Shown: in pieces, positions 16,130 through 24,639 of the stretch
Position numbering within the stretch: position 1 is the first letter of the stretch
Layout: each line of letters starts with the position of its first letter
Source: Opitutaceae bacterium
GTDB lineage: Bacteria; Verrucomicrobiota; Verrucomicrobiia; Opitutales; Opitutaceae
Direction: 5' to 3'
DNA length: 64,000 bases
Assembly: GCA_041395105.1 (NCBI GenBank)
Contig: JAWLBB010000005.1
Span: 186,001 to 250,000 of the forward strand
The notes under the pieces: model-generated
What the model was told of the DNA's origin: nothing
The model's database searches: none
The model's input: the letters and a program-made list of their open reading frames with translations, nothing else
Made by a program: the position numbers and the translations under genes

Positions 16130-17302
16130 ATGATGAACCTGATGAAGGACAAACCCGCTTTCCGTCTTCTCACACTGTTTTTGATGGCCGCCCTCACCTG
16201 TGGTGCCGCCTGCCGCGGGGAACCTGCCGCAAACGCGACTGAGCCGGTCCCTGTTATCGCTCCGGCGACCCCGGAGGAACCCGTATTGCACTGGCGCGAT
16301 GTCACCACCTGGGGCGTCGAGGGTCGGGCCTGGACCGACCTTGAACGCGAACGCTGGTTTGACCGATTCCCTGCCGTGGCCGACGGAAAGGTGACCGAGA
16401 AAGTCTGGAATCTCAGTCGGGACAGCACCGGGATGATGGTGCGATTCAAGACCGATGCCTCCATGATCTGGGTCGACTACACCCTGCACAGGGAGAAGTT
16501 GAACGGATCGAACATGACGCCCGTCGGGGCAAGCGGACTCGACCTCTATGCGCGCGACGAGAACCGGCAATGGCGCTGGGTGGGGGTGGCCCGACCCGGC
16601 GGGGAGGTGGTCCGCCAGATGATCATTGAGGGACTGGCCCCGGACTTCCGCGAGTACGCGCTTTATCTGCCACTCTACAATGGCGTCGAGAACCTTTCGA
16701 TCGGCGTGCCACCCGAAGCGGAATTTCACCCGATGCCGCCTCGCGAGATTGCCCCGATCGTCTTCTACGGCACCTCCATCACCCAAGGCGCCAGTGCATC
16801 CCGGCCCGGCATGGTGCATACCGCCATTCTCGGCCGTCGGTTCGACCGGCCGGTGGTCAATCTCGGGTTCTCCGGCAATGGCCGGATGGATGCCGAAGTC
16901 GGAGAATTGCTCGTCCTTATCGACGCGGCCGTCTACGTGATTGATTGCCTGCCCAATATGGGGCCGGATTCGGTCCGGGAAAAGTGCATTCCCCTGGTGG
17001 AACAACTGCGTGCCGCGCGGCCGGACACGCCGATCATCCTGGTGGAGGATCGGCGTTATACGAACTCATGGATCAGGCCGGACAAGGATCGATTCCACAC
17101 CAACAATCACGCCGCCCTCCGAGAGTGTTTTGAGAAACTGCAGGCCGGGGGCGTGACGGGGTTGTTCTATATTCCGGGTGATGACCTCCTGGGCGATGAC
17201 GCCGAGGGCGCCACCGACGGCTCCCATCCGAACGACCTCGGTTTCGTGCGCCAGGCGGCCATCTTCGAGCCGGTCCTGAGAGAGGCACTCGCCGGGCGCT
17301 GA
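16130..17302 (+). CDS. SGNH/GDSL hydrolase, exported
   Basis: A 390-residue exported SGNH hydrolase: an N-terminal hydrophobic signal ends in 'LTCGAACRG', a possible lipobox. Residues about 50-200 form a beta-sandwich N-terminal domain, followed by the catalytic SGNH domain with block I 'FYGTSITQG' (Ser nucleophile), Gly in 'NLGFSGNGRMD', Asn in 'CLPNMGP', and the block V 'DGSHPND' Asp/His. All four SGNH residues are visible, so it should be active. Such proteins remove acetyl or other acyl groups from polysaccharides. It is first of three same-strand genes (heparinase-like, then a second SGNH hydrolase). Confidence 0.88.
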   Translation: MMNLMKDKPAFRLLTLFLMAALTCGAACRGEPAANATEPVPVIAPATPEEPVLHWRDVTTWGVEGRAWTDLERERWFDRFPAVADGKVTEKVWNLSRDSTGMMVRFKTDASMIWVDYTLHREKLNGSNMTPVGASGLDLYARDENRQWRWVGVARPGGEVVRQMIIEGLAPDFREYALYLPLYNGVENLSIGVPPEAEFHPMPPREIAPIVFYGTSITQGASASRPGMVHTAILGRRFDRPVVNLGFSGNGRMDAEVGELLVLIDAAVYVIDCLPNMGPDSVREKCIPLVEQLRAARPDTPIILVEDRRYTNSWIRPDKDRFHTNNHAALRECFEKLQAGGVTGLFYIPGDDLLGDDAEGATDGSHPNDLGFVRQAAIFEPVLREALAGR

Positions 17303-17398
17303 ACGAATCCCCCGCCACGGCCCATCGGAGGATCGAAAAAGAGCACTCGGCGCGCTCGCCACGGGCCGGGCGAAACGGGTATTCCCTTCCCACCCGCC

Positions 17399-19762
17399 AT
17401 GATCCCGACCCCGATCAATACCGCCGAAGCCATCTTTGAGGCCTTCTTCGATGAGAACCTGAGTGGTCTGCCCGAATGGACGATCCACGAAGGGGGAGCC
17501 GACGGCCTGTTCGTCCGGCAAACCTGGGCGACGGTGGCCTACGACTGGCAGCGTCCGCCGGAGGACCCGGCCCTTCCCGCCCTCGGCATGAGCCGCCGCT
17601 ATGATATCGACTGCGCGGACTACGATGTATTGGTATTCTCGCTCGTCACACCGCCAGGCGCGCGGGTCGCGCTGATCGCGCAGACCGATGCCGGCGAGCG
17701 GAGGATGTTCAGCACCCCTTTCGAGACACCCAAGCGCGAACTGGACCTCCCGCTCGAAGGCGCCCAACGCCTGCTCGGATTGACCCTGGAGATCCATCCG
17801 GACCGCAGCGGGACGACCGGCAGCGCCTGCGGTTGGCTCAACTGGATCGGCCTGCAGCATGAGGCCACGCTCCAGCGTTATCTCCGGCAGTTCGAGCGAT
17901 TCGATGAACGATGGGAAGGCTACCTGAAGCCCATCTCGTTCGAACCCACTTTTGAGCCGGTTTATAATCTGATCCTGACCCGCGAAGATCTGGCTGAAGC
18001 CCGTGCCGACGTCGCCCGGGCAGGTGGCCCGGAATCATCCCCACTCTGGGAATTGGCCGAGGACGCCAGGAAACTCGTTCCGGAGAGGATGATGAGCGAC
18101 TATGTGAATTTCTGGAACGACACGCGTTTCAATCGAGTCCGGGATACCGGCAAGCTGCTCCTGACCCATGGCGCGAACGCCGCTCAGGCCTCGGTCCTCT
18201 TCCGCGATCCCCGACTCGGCTGGCTTGCCGCCCGCTACGCCATCTGCCTGGCTCACTGCACGCGTTGGGATCCCTCCTTCCTCAGCTGGATGACCGGCTG
18301 CGCCTGGGAACACCGCGCCTTTGTGCCGAGCCTCGTCATGGCGGACTGTGCGCTCATCCTCGATCTCTGTGGGGAATGGTTCACCGACTACGGCCGGCAG
18401 GTCATCCTCCGGCGCCTTGCCGAGGAGGGCACCGGCACCAACAACTACACCGCATGGCGGTGGGAGTATATCTTCTGGTGCAATCAGGCGGCGTGGTTCA
18501 TGCCGGGCCGCATGCTGGCCTACCTTGTGCTCGAGCGAACCATGCCACTCCAGTGGCTGCCCCATCCCAAACCGGGCAAATCCCGGGTCGCGCCCTATAC
18601 CGACCTCGCGGTGGCCGAACTCCAGGACAACCTCGCAAAGATTCTTCTCCCGGACGGCGGCTATACCGAGGGTCCGGGCTACTTCACCTTCACCGCCCGC
18701 CAGGCTCTCTTCACCTTCTACACCTATGCGCGCGCCCGCGGTCTTGATCCGAAGTCCCTGATCCCTGGAGCCTTCCAAGCCACCGCGCTCATGGCCGAGA
18801 CACTCGTCAGCACCGCCGACGACTCGCAGATGATCCTGATCTGCGATACCCAGTGCATCCCGCAGGAGGGTGCGGCGTTCCTGGCCTGGCTAATGCCCGA
18901 TTCTCACTGGGTCACGATATTCAGAAAATCAGTCGCCCGGACCGGTGGCCGGCCCATGACCCTGCTCGCCCAGAAATTCGCCCGCGAGATTCCTGAGAAA
19001 GGGCCGGGATTCCAGCCGCTGACCTTCATGCCGGCGATCGGCCAGATGGCTTCGCACCGTCGTTTGGGCAACGAGTGGGTGAAGCTGTTCCTGATGGGAA
19101 ATCAATCGGGCGCCTCCCACACTCACGAGGACAAGGGGTCCTTCGTACTCGAGTTTGCCGGCGACAGTTTTGCCAGGGATTTCGGCATCTGCGATTACAG
19201 CAATCCGCTGGCCGACATGATGAAACACTGCCAGCGCCACAACATGCTCGTGCCCCTCACGACCTCCGGCATCCGCCCGAAACCCGGCAACCCGATCTTC
19301 AAGGACATCACGCCGCACGGCCACGGCGACGAAACCTCGTTCCATGCCACCATGGATCTGACCGCCGGATGGGAGGGTTGGTTCACCCGCTGGACGCGCA
19401 CCTGGGATTCCGAGACTCCGTCCCACCTGACGATCACCGATGACTGGGCGATCGAGAACGGTGAAGGGGTGGTCTTCCACTGGACAACCCCATTGCCCAT
19501 CACACTCGACGCAGCCCACCGCCGCGCGATCATCCAAGGCCGCCGTGGTCGCGTCATCCTGTCCTGGCCCGAAGGAATCAACGCCCTCAACGAGGAACTG
19601 CCCCTTGAGGAGCCCTCGAGGAAAGCGGTGCTCCGGGAACGCATGGAAGCCTATCTCGTGACCACTCCACTGCCGGAGACCCAGCCACGCCTTTCCCTCA
19701 CCCAGCCCGGCCGTTCCGGCACCCTCACGGTTCACGTCAGACTCGAGCCACTCAATCCATGA
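17399..19762 (+). CDS. heparinase II/III-like polysaccharide lyase
   Basis: A 787-residue protein with the heparinase II/III plan: an N-terminal beta region (1-170), a helical toroid ('YAICLAHCTRW..', 'LILDLCGEWFTDYGRQVILRRL', 'NNYTAWRWEYIFW', 'LPDGGYTEGPGYFTFTARQALFTF', with candidate catalytic Tyr), and an anti-parallel beta-sandwich domain with 'NQSGASHTHEDKGSFVLEFAGDSFARDFG', whose His residues bind metal in this family. It cleaves uronate-containing glycans by beta-elimination; the substrate (heparin-, alginate- or other uronate-type) cannot be told. No signal peptide is apparent at the chosen ATG, which is unusual beside exported neighbours. Its last 4 bp overlap the next gene (ATGA), so they are co-translated. 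Confidence 0.85.
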   Translation: MIPTPINTAEAIFEAFFDENLSGLPEWTIHEGGADGLFVRQTWATVAYDWQRPPEDPALPALGMSRRYDIDCADYDVLVFSLVTPPGARVALIAQTDAGERRMFSTPFETPKRELDLPLEGAQRLLGLTLEIHPDRSGTTGSACGWLNWIGLQHEATLQRYLRQFERFDERWEGYLKPISFEPTFEPVYNLILTREDLAEARADVARAGGPESSPLWELAEDARKLVPERMMSDYVNFWNDTRFNRVRDTGKLLLTHGANAAQASVLFRDPRLGWLAARYAICLAHCTRWDPSFLSWMTGCAWEHRAFVPSLVMADCALILDLCGEWFTDYGRQVILRRLAEEGTGTNNYTAWRWEYIFWCNQAAWFMPGRMLAYLVLERTMPLQWLPHPKPGKSRVAPYTDLAVAELQDNLAKILLPDGGYTEGPGYFTFTARQALFTFYTYARARGLDPKSLIPGAFQATALMAETLVSTADDSQMILICDTQCIPQEGAAFLAWLMPDSHWVTIFRKSVARTGGRPMTLLAQKFAREIPEKGPGFQPLTFMPAIGQMASHRRLGNEWVKLFLMGNQSGASHTHEDKGSFVLEFAGDSFARDFGICDYSNPLADMMKHCQRHNMLVPLTTSGIRPKPGNPIFKDITPHGHGDETSFHATMDLTAGWEGWFTRWTRTWDSETPSHLTITDDWAIENGEGVVFHWTTPLPITLDAAHRRAIIQGRRGRVILSWPEGINALNEELPLEEPSRKAVLRERMEAYLVTTPLPETQPRLSLTQPGRSGTLTVHVRLEPLNP

Positions 19763-21114
19763 GAACGGCCACCAGACTTTCTCTTCCGGGTTTACTCACG
19801 GTCGGTTTCATGATGTCCCTGCACGCCAGCGATATGTGTTCTCCTCTTCTTCGATTGACCGGCGACTGGCAGATTGAAGTCCGGGTCCCGCAGGGGGATC
19901 AGGCGACACCGATGGTTTGCGTTGTTGAAGTGCCGCCGGCTGCGATGATCGAGGTCACCGGCGAGCGATACGCAGCCCTGCCCCTCTTCGACCCGGCTGC
20001 GGGCGGCTGGGCAATGGGCGCGGCCCTGCGCGGGGTGAGGGCCCAGGAATGCACGACCAAGCATCTCCTTGATCCTGAATCATTCGTCCTGAAAGCGGGT
20101 TCGGATCCCGAATCCATGGTCTTCGAGGACGGCCTCGATTATGCCATCGACCGTGAATGGGGAACGTTCGGGCGTCTCGAGGGCGGCAGGATAGCGCCGA
20201 ATCAGCCGGTCCATGCCAGCTACCGGCACGGCCTTCTGCGGCTCGACTCCATCATCCGGCTGCCCGACGGAAACATCGCGCTCCGACCGGGAGAGGCACG
20301 CTCCTCGAATCCACGGGCACCCGCTCTGGCGGCCGGCGAAACACGCCTGGCCAACCTGTGGCTTCCCGGACGTATCCAGAGACTGGATCCCGATCACCTC
20401 TTTCCCATTTCCGAATCCTCTTTTCCCGAACCACCCCCTTCCTCCCCCACCACTGCGGAAAAGTACCTGCCCAAAACGCTGGCCAAGTTGCAGGCGGGCG
20501 GGGATATCCGGATACTGGCCTGGGGTGACAGCGTCACGGACGCCGGCTATCTGGGCCACCCCGAGACCGAACGCTGGCAGGTCCAGTTCGTGGATCGCCT
20601 GCGACGGATCTACCCGCGGGCCAGGATTTCACTGACCAGCGCAGCATGGGGTGGCCGAACCACCGTCAGTTTTCTGGAAGAACCGCCGGGGAGTGAACAC
20701 AATTACCAGGAGACCGTGCTCGCGGTACGGCCCGATCTGGTCGTCTCCGAATTCGTCAACGATGCCGGACTCGATCCGGCAGGACTCGATGAACGTTACG
20801 GCAGGATCCTGGATGATTTTCGTGGAATCGGTGCGGAATGGATCATTCTCACGCCTCATTATGTCCGTCCCGATTGGATGGATCTGACGAAAGAGACGGG
20901 AATCGACGACGATCCCCGCCCCTACGTGAAGGCGCTGCGCACCTTTGCCGCGGGAAACAACGTCGCCCTGGCCGATGCCTCGCTGCGCTACGGACGCCTC
21001 TGGCGCCAGGGATTGCCCGTAACGTCCCTGATGATGAATTCCATCAACCACCCCGACGAACGCGGCATGCGTATCTTCGCCGATAGTCTGATCGCCCTCT
21101 TTGGCGCTGAATAG
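19759..21114 (+). CDS. SGNH/GDSL hydrolase, exported (second)
   Basis: A 451-residue exported protein; signal 'TRLSLPGLLTVGFMMSLHA'. The N-terminal half (about 30-230) is a beta-rich domain of unknown role; the C-terminal half is an SGNH hydrolase: block I 'LAWGDSVTDAGYLG', Gly in 'SAAWGGRTTVSF', Asn in 'VVSEFVNDAGLD', and 'SINHPDERGM' with the catalytic His. It likely deacylates a polysaccharide or oligosaccharide. It overlaps the heparinase-like gene by 4 bp, so the two form a translationally coupled pair. The stop codon lies 6 bp before the left end of the RAYT unit. Confidence 0.85.
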   Translation: MRTATRLSLPGLLTVGFMMSLHASDMCSPLLRLTGDWQIEVRVPQGDQATPMVCVVEVPPAAMIEVTGERYAALPLFDPAAGGWAMGAALRGVRAQECTTKHLLDPESFVLKAGSDPESMVFEDGLDYAIDREWGTFGRLEGGRIAPNQPVHASYRHGLLRLDSIIRLPDGNIALRPGEARSSNPRAPALAAGETRLANLWLPGRIQRLDPDHLFPISESSFPEPPPSSPTTAEKYLPKTLAKLQAGGDIRILAWGDSVTDAGYLGHPETERWQVQFVDRLRRIYPRARISLTSAAWGGRTTVSFLEEPPGSEHNYQETVLAVRPDLVVSEFVNDAGLDPAGLDERYGRILDDFRGIGAEWIILTPHYVRPDWMDLTKETGIDDDPRPYVKALRTFAAGNNVALADASLRYGRLWRQGLPVTSLMMNSINHPDERGMRIFADSLIALFGAE

Positions 21115-21120
21115 CCCTAT

Positions 21121-21146
21121 GGGGTCACTGCTTGACCCGTGACAAA
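21121..21146 (+). repeat. 26-bp element B, left end of RAYT unit
   Basis: Begins GGGGTCA, has core TGCTTGAC, ends GTGACAAA. It differs from copies A and C at three or so positions. The RAYT stop codon (reverse of TCA at 21125-21127) and its last codons lie inside it. Confidence 0.85.
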
Positions 21147-22114
21147 ACCGATCGGTAGGCCTGTGTTTCCGTCTGGCCGCTCATCCGGAACCGCCTGACG
21201 AACTGACTGACCGAGGCGGGTCTGCCCATCCCAAGCCGGGCGGCAAGCCATTCGTTCGTTGCAGTCGTCGCGGATCGCATGGCGCAGGCGAGGAGCACTT
21301 TGGCCCCGTCCGACTTCCGCACCGGCAGCTGCGCCAGATTCAATTTCAACTCACCGGCACCCCGTTTCAGGGCGGCCTCCCATTGCTTCTCGCGGACAGC
21401 CGACAGGATCAGAGATTCCGGGCCGCCGTGTTCGCTGCGAAACTCCGTGACGCGCCTGGCGTAGTCATCGCTCATCGACTCCTCGAAGCGGTCCGAGCCG
21501 TGGCACCATCCCGTGCACATCTCGGAGAATCGCATATTCTTCTGCGAGGGCAGGTCCGTCGCGAGAAAGGCCAGATAGTCCTGGTACTTGCGCCAGCCGT
21601 GGCGCGTGTCCTTCAGGTTGCCGCTCGCGGCCAGCAGGGTTGAGGGCTCCAGTGCCCCGGGGCGTTTTCCCGTGACATACCTGCGCAGACTCGACCATCG
21701 GTAATCCGCCGCTCGGTCCGGGGCGCACAGGCCGGCTCGAACCGGGTTAAGATGAATATAGTGGGCGACTTGTGCCAGAGCGTGACCGGGTTCGACGATC
21801 AGGCTCTTGAAGCGTCCCTGAAAGGGGCGCCCGACCTGACCGAAGAATCGATTGAAACGGGTGGCGAAGGTCCCCTGCAACCACTTCATGCCCGCACTGA
21901 GATTCGGTTCGGGTGTCTCCAGTGCCAGGTGAAAATGGTTGTCCATGATCACATAGGCGTGCAGCCGCCATCCGTGGCGTTCACAGGCTTCGAACACGGT
22001 CGTCTCAAAGCTGGCGGCAGTACCCTCGGACGTGAAAATCCGCTGCCGGTAGTTCCCGCGGTTGATGACGTGATAACAGGCACCGGGGAATTGCATTCGA
22101 AGCTTCCTGGCCAT
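21125..22114 (-). CDS. REP-associated tyrosine transposase (RAYT, IS200-like Y1)
   Basis: A 329-residue Y1-type HUH transposase. The N-terminus 'MQFPGACYHVINRGNYRQRIF' is characteristic of RAYT proteins; the HUH metal motif is His60-Phe-His62 in 'VIMDNHFHLALETP', and the catalytic Tyr is Tyr119 in 'VAHYIHLNPVRAGL'. Residues about 180-330 form a helical C-terminal extension with a helix-turn-helix-like 'NEWLAARLGMGRPASVSQFVRRFR'. The enzyme appears complete. Such proteins nick single-stranded REP-like hairpins and are thought to spread them. Its last codons (VLSRVKQ) and stop are encoded by repeat B, while repeat C lies 27 bp upstream of its start and holds two TTGAC-type hexamers that could help form its promoter. 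Confidence 0.93.
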   Translation of the reverse strand: MARKLRMQFPGACYHVINRGNYRQRIFTSEGTAASFETTVFEACERHGWRLHAYVIMDNHFHLALETPEPNLSAGMKWLQGTFATRFNRFFGQVGRPFQGRFKSLIVEPGHALAQVAHYIHLNPVRAGLCAPDRAADYRWSSLRRYVTGKRPGALEPSTLLAASGNLKDTRHGWRKYQDYLAFLATDLPSQKNMRFSEMCTGWCHGSDRFEESMSDDYARRVTEFRSEHGGPESLILSAVREKQWEAALKRGAGELKLNLAQLPVRKSDGAKVLLACAMRSATTATNEWLAARLGMGRPASVSQFVRRFRMSGQTETQAYRSVLSRVKQ

Positions 22115-22140
22115 GCGGGATCGGAGCCGGCAGGCATCCG

Positions 22141-22166
22141 TTTGTCAAGAGTCAAGCAATGACCCC
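22141..22166 (-). repeat. 26-bp element C, right end of RAYT unit
   Basis: Inverted copy of element B: plus strand reads TTTGTCAAGAG, then TCAAGCAATGACCCC. Apart from orientation it is the same as solo copy A at 13121-13146 over all 26 positions. Confidence 0.85.
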
Positions 22167-22193
22167 ATATCAGCCAACGGTGAGGAGGCGCGC

Positions 22194-23690
22194 CTATCGT
22201 GGGCTTCGGGTGATGTTGGCGGGATTGAAGGGGGCGTTGTAGTCGACCGTCTCATCGCGGGCACGGACCACGTAACCGCACCGCCGGATGATCTCTGCGC
22301 TCGGCAGGAAGGCATCATTGGTCTGTTCCAGGAGATGATTCAGTTGTTCTTCGAGCCGGGCCTGGACTTCCGCGTGTGAAGACCGGTTGACGAGATTGTC
22401 CATCTGGTAGGGATCCGCCTCATTGTCGTAGAGAAGCCATGGACCGTTCAGGTCGCGGCAATAGGTGTAGCGGGCGGTGCGCACACCGCGGTATTCCCGA
22501 CCTCCCACGTCGCGGGTCCATTGGCCGAAGGGAGTGATACAGAGCGTCAGAGCGGCGTGATCCTCCTCCGGCGCTTCAGTTCCGAGAATGATGGCTGATC
22601 GGTCAATTCCCTCGACTTCGTCCGGGATGTCGACTTCAGCCAGCCCCAACAGCGTCGGCATGATATCCGGCGTGTTCAGCGGCATGGCGATCTCACGTGG
22701 GCGGCGACCCAGTTTTTCCGGCCAACGAAGGAGAAAGGGAACCCGCAGCGACTCTTCCCAGGGCTGCTGCTTCTTCATCGCGCCCCTGGAGTGCATCATG
22801 TCGCCATGGTCAGAGGTGTAGACGAGGATGGTGTTTTCGGCCAGACCGGTTTCCTCGAGCGTCTGCAGAAGATCACCCATACAGTCGTCGAGTGCGGTCA
22901 TGTGGGCGTAATACCCGCGATAGTCAATGGGGGCCTGTTCGCGCGACCCGGGGGGCACGTTCGGCCGCAAGGTCAATTCGCGATTTGCATAGATATCCCG
23001 ATAGGTCTCCGGGGCGGTGTGGTAAGGCGCGTGGGGTGGCCCCCACGACAGAAAAAGGGCAAACGGCGCCCCGGATCCGGCGGCGACATGATGGGTCAGG
23101 AACTCCCGGGCGTTTGTCGTCTGGGCAATCGCGTCGTAGCCCTCCCAATAGAGCCGGTCCGGGGTGTCGGCGAAATAGGTGGAGTGGTTGTAGTCATGGG
23201 TGCATTCAAGCGTCCGCCAGTACTGAAAGCCCTGACGCCGCTCGGGCGGGGTGAAAGCCTCCCGTCCCTGTCCGTCGATGTGCCATTTGCCGATCCAGCC
23301 GGTTGTGTAGCCGGCGTCATTGAGGCAATGGGCGATGCTCCGGTGATCCGTCGCCAGGGAGAGGTCGTTGAGAAAGAGACCGTGGGTCAGCGGGTACTTC
23401 CCAGTGACCAGGCAGGCGCGGTGCGGGCAGCAGACCGGGATGCCGGAAACGGCATTCGAGAAGTTCACGCACTCCCGCGAAAGCCGGTCGATATTCGGGG
23501 TCTGGACATCCGGGTTTCCAGTGTAGCCATGATCACATTCGCGCCACTGATCGGAGAAGACATAAAGGATATTCGGTTTCATGTTCGATGGGCTGTCGAC
23601 CGCCGGGCGATTCCTCGAAAATGCAGGTTGGAGCGATGCACCGAGGGCGGCAACCGCGGTCGACTTGAGGAAGTTCCGTCTGGTGACCAT
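22194..23690 (-). CDS. formylglycine-dependent sulfatase, Tat-exported
   Basis: A 498-residue type I sulfatase. The N-terminus 'MVTRRNFLKSTAVAALGAS' is a twin-arginine export signal (RRNFLK). The catalytic CxPxR motif is Cys87-Cys-Pro-His-Arg91 in 'IPVCCPHRACLVTGKYP'; the cysteine becomes formylglycine. Metal ligands are in 'LYVFSDQWREC' and 'TSDHGDMM', and 'GKWHIDG' carries the conserved Lys/His. It removes sulfate esters from a carbohydrate in the periplasm. The longer upstream frame to 23828 runs into repeat D and is not believed. The gene lies between repeats C and D and may belong to the same minus-strand transcript as the SDR and dehydratase upstream. Confidence 0.92.
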   Translation of the reverse strand: MVTRRNFLKSTAVAALGASLQPAFSRNRPAVDSPSNMKPNILYVFSDQWRECDHGYTGNPDVQTPNIDRLSRECVNFSNAVSGIPVCCPHRACLVTGKYPLTHGLFLNDLSLATDHRSIAHCLNDAGYTTGWIGKWHIDGQGREAFTPPERRQGFQYWRTLECTHDYNHSTYFADTPDRLYWEGYDAIAQTTNAREFLTHHVAAGSGAPFALFLSWGPPHAPYHTAPETYRDIYANRELTLRPNVPPGSREQAPIDYRGYYAHMTALDDCMGDLLQTLEETGLAENTILVYTSDHGDMMHSRGAMKKQQPWEESLRVPFLLRWPEKLGRRPREIAMPLNTPDIMPTLLGLAEVDIPDEVEGIDRSAIILGTEAPEEDHAALTLCITPFGQWTRDVGGREYRGVRTARYTYCRDLNGPWLLYDNEADPYQMDNLVNRSSHAEVQARLEEQLNHLLEQTNDAFLPSAEIIRRCGYVVRARDETVDYNAPFNPANITRSPR

Positions 23691-23820
23691 GGAGTTGTGC
23701 AATCCTCGATACCTCGCCATCGAAAGGCAAACAATTGCCGGGTCGGGAAGCGCTTGAGCATCGGATTGCCGATGAATGCCTCGGGCCCGAGGTGGCCCGC
23801 CAGCCGAACAACCGCCGGGG

Positions 23821-23846
23821 TCTGTCAAGAGTCAAGCAATGACCCC
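23821..23846 (-). repeat. 26-bp RAYT-linked element, solo copy D
   Basis: Plus strand begins TCTGTCAAGAG and ends TCAAGCAATGACCCC; one mismatch from element C and the same orientation. It separates the sulfatase from the SDR gene in an otherwise cotranscribed-looking group. Confidence 0.85.
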
Positions 23847-23868
23847 CTTGGAAGCAAACGGAAGGTGT

Positions 23869-24639
23869 TCAGAATCCTATGGAGGCGCCGCCATCCACCG
23901 GGATGCACTGTCCGGTGATGAATTTGGCGGCGTCGGAGCAGAGGAAGGCGGCCGTCATGCCGATATCCGAGGGCTCACCCATCCGTTTCATCGGGGTTCG
24001 TGAAAGGACTTTCTCCTTTCGTGCCGGATCACCGGCAAAGGCCCAGTCCGTCATGGGCGTGGAGATCCATCCCGGAGCGATGGCATTCACGCGGACCCCG
24101 GACTCCGACCATTCCGCGGCCAATGCCCGGGTGAGTCCGATCACCGCGGTCTTGGCTGCGGTATAGCCCACGATCTGCGGGACTCCCATGTACGATGCCA
24201 TCGACGCAATGAAGAGTATGTTCCCGTGTCCGGCTTCAATCATGAGCCGTCCCACCTCGCGAGTCAGCGAAAAGGCCGATTTCACATGAGTATCCATCAA
24301 CTGGTCAAACTCGTCGTCCGTGACTTCAAGAGCCGGTTTCTTGAGACTCTGGCCGGCATTGTTGACCAGGATGGAAAGTACGCCCCATTTCGAGGTGACC
24401 GCGTCGACCATTCGGGTCCGGTCTCCGGCCTTCGTCACGTCGCCGACCACATAGGTGGAGTTCTCCCCGAGTCTCTTTACGGCCTCGTCCAGAACCGACT
24501 CACGGCGACCACTGATGCAGACCCGGGCTCCCGCCTCGATGAAGGCCCGCGCGATGGAGAACCCCAGCCCCGAACCGCCACCGGTCACCAGGGCGTTTTC
24601 TCCCGAGAGACCGGGTGTGTGTGTCCTCTCCATCGTCAT
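23869..24639 (-). CDS. SDR-family oxidoreductase
   Basis: A 256-residue classical short-chain dehydrogenase/reductase. Seen: nucleotide-binding 'TGGGSGLGFSIARAF', 'NNAGQS', catalytic Ser region 'FIASMASYMG', Tyr-x-x-x-Lys 'YTAAK', and the C-terminal 'FITGQCIPVDGGASIGF'. The family oxidises or reduces sugars, sugar acids and other alcohols with NAD(P). It overlaps the upstream dehydratase gene by 4 bp (ATGA), so both are translationally coupled; a role in the same sugar-acid pathway (for example gluconate or uronate reduction) is likely but not shown. Confidence 0.9.
   Translation of the reverse strand: MTMERTHTPGLSGENALVTGGGSGLGFSIARAFIEAGARVCISGRRESVLDEAVKRLGENSTYVVGDVTKAGDRTRMVDAVTSKWGVLSILVNNAGQSLKKPALEVTDDEFDQLMDTHVKSAFSLTREVGRLMIEAGHGNILFIASMASYMGVPQIVGYTAAKTAVIGLTRALAAEWSESGVRVNAIAPGWISTPMTDWAFAGDPARKEKVLSRTPMKRMGEPSDIGMTAAFLCSDAAKFITGQCIPVDGGASIGF

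Larger units (their letters stand above)
21121..22166 (-). mobile_element. RAYT unit bounded by 26-bp inverted repeats
   Basis: A 1,046-bp unit consisting of one IS200/RAYT-type transposase gene between two 26-bp inverted repeats (21121-21146 and 22141-22166), 23 of 26 positions alike. The outer ends are GGGGTCA and TGACCCC. Solo copies of the repeat occur at 13121-13146 and 23821-23846. IS200/IS605 proper has no such inverted termini, whereas RAYT genes are commonly flanked by REP-like elements in opposite orientation; the latter fits better. Confidence 0.8.
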
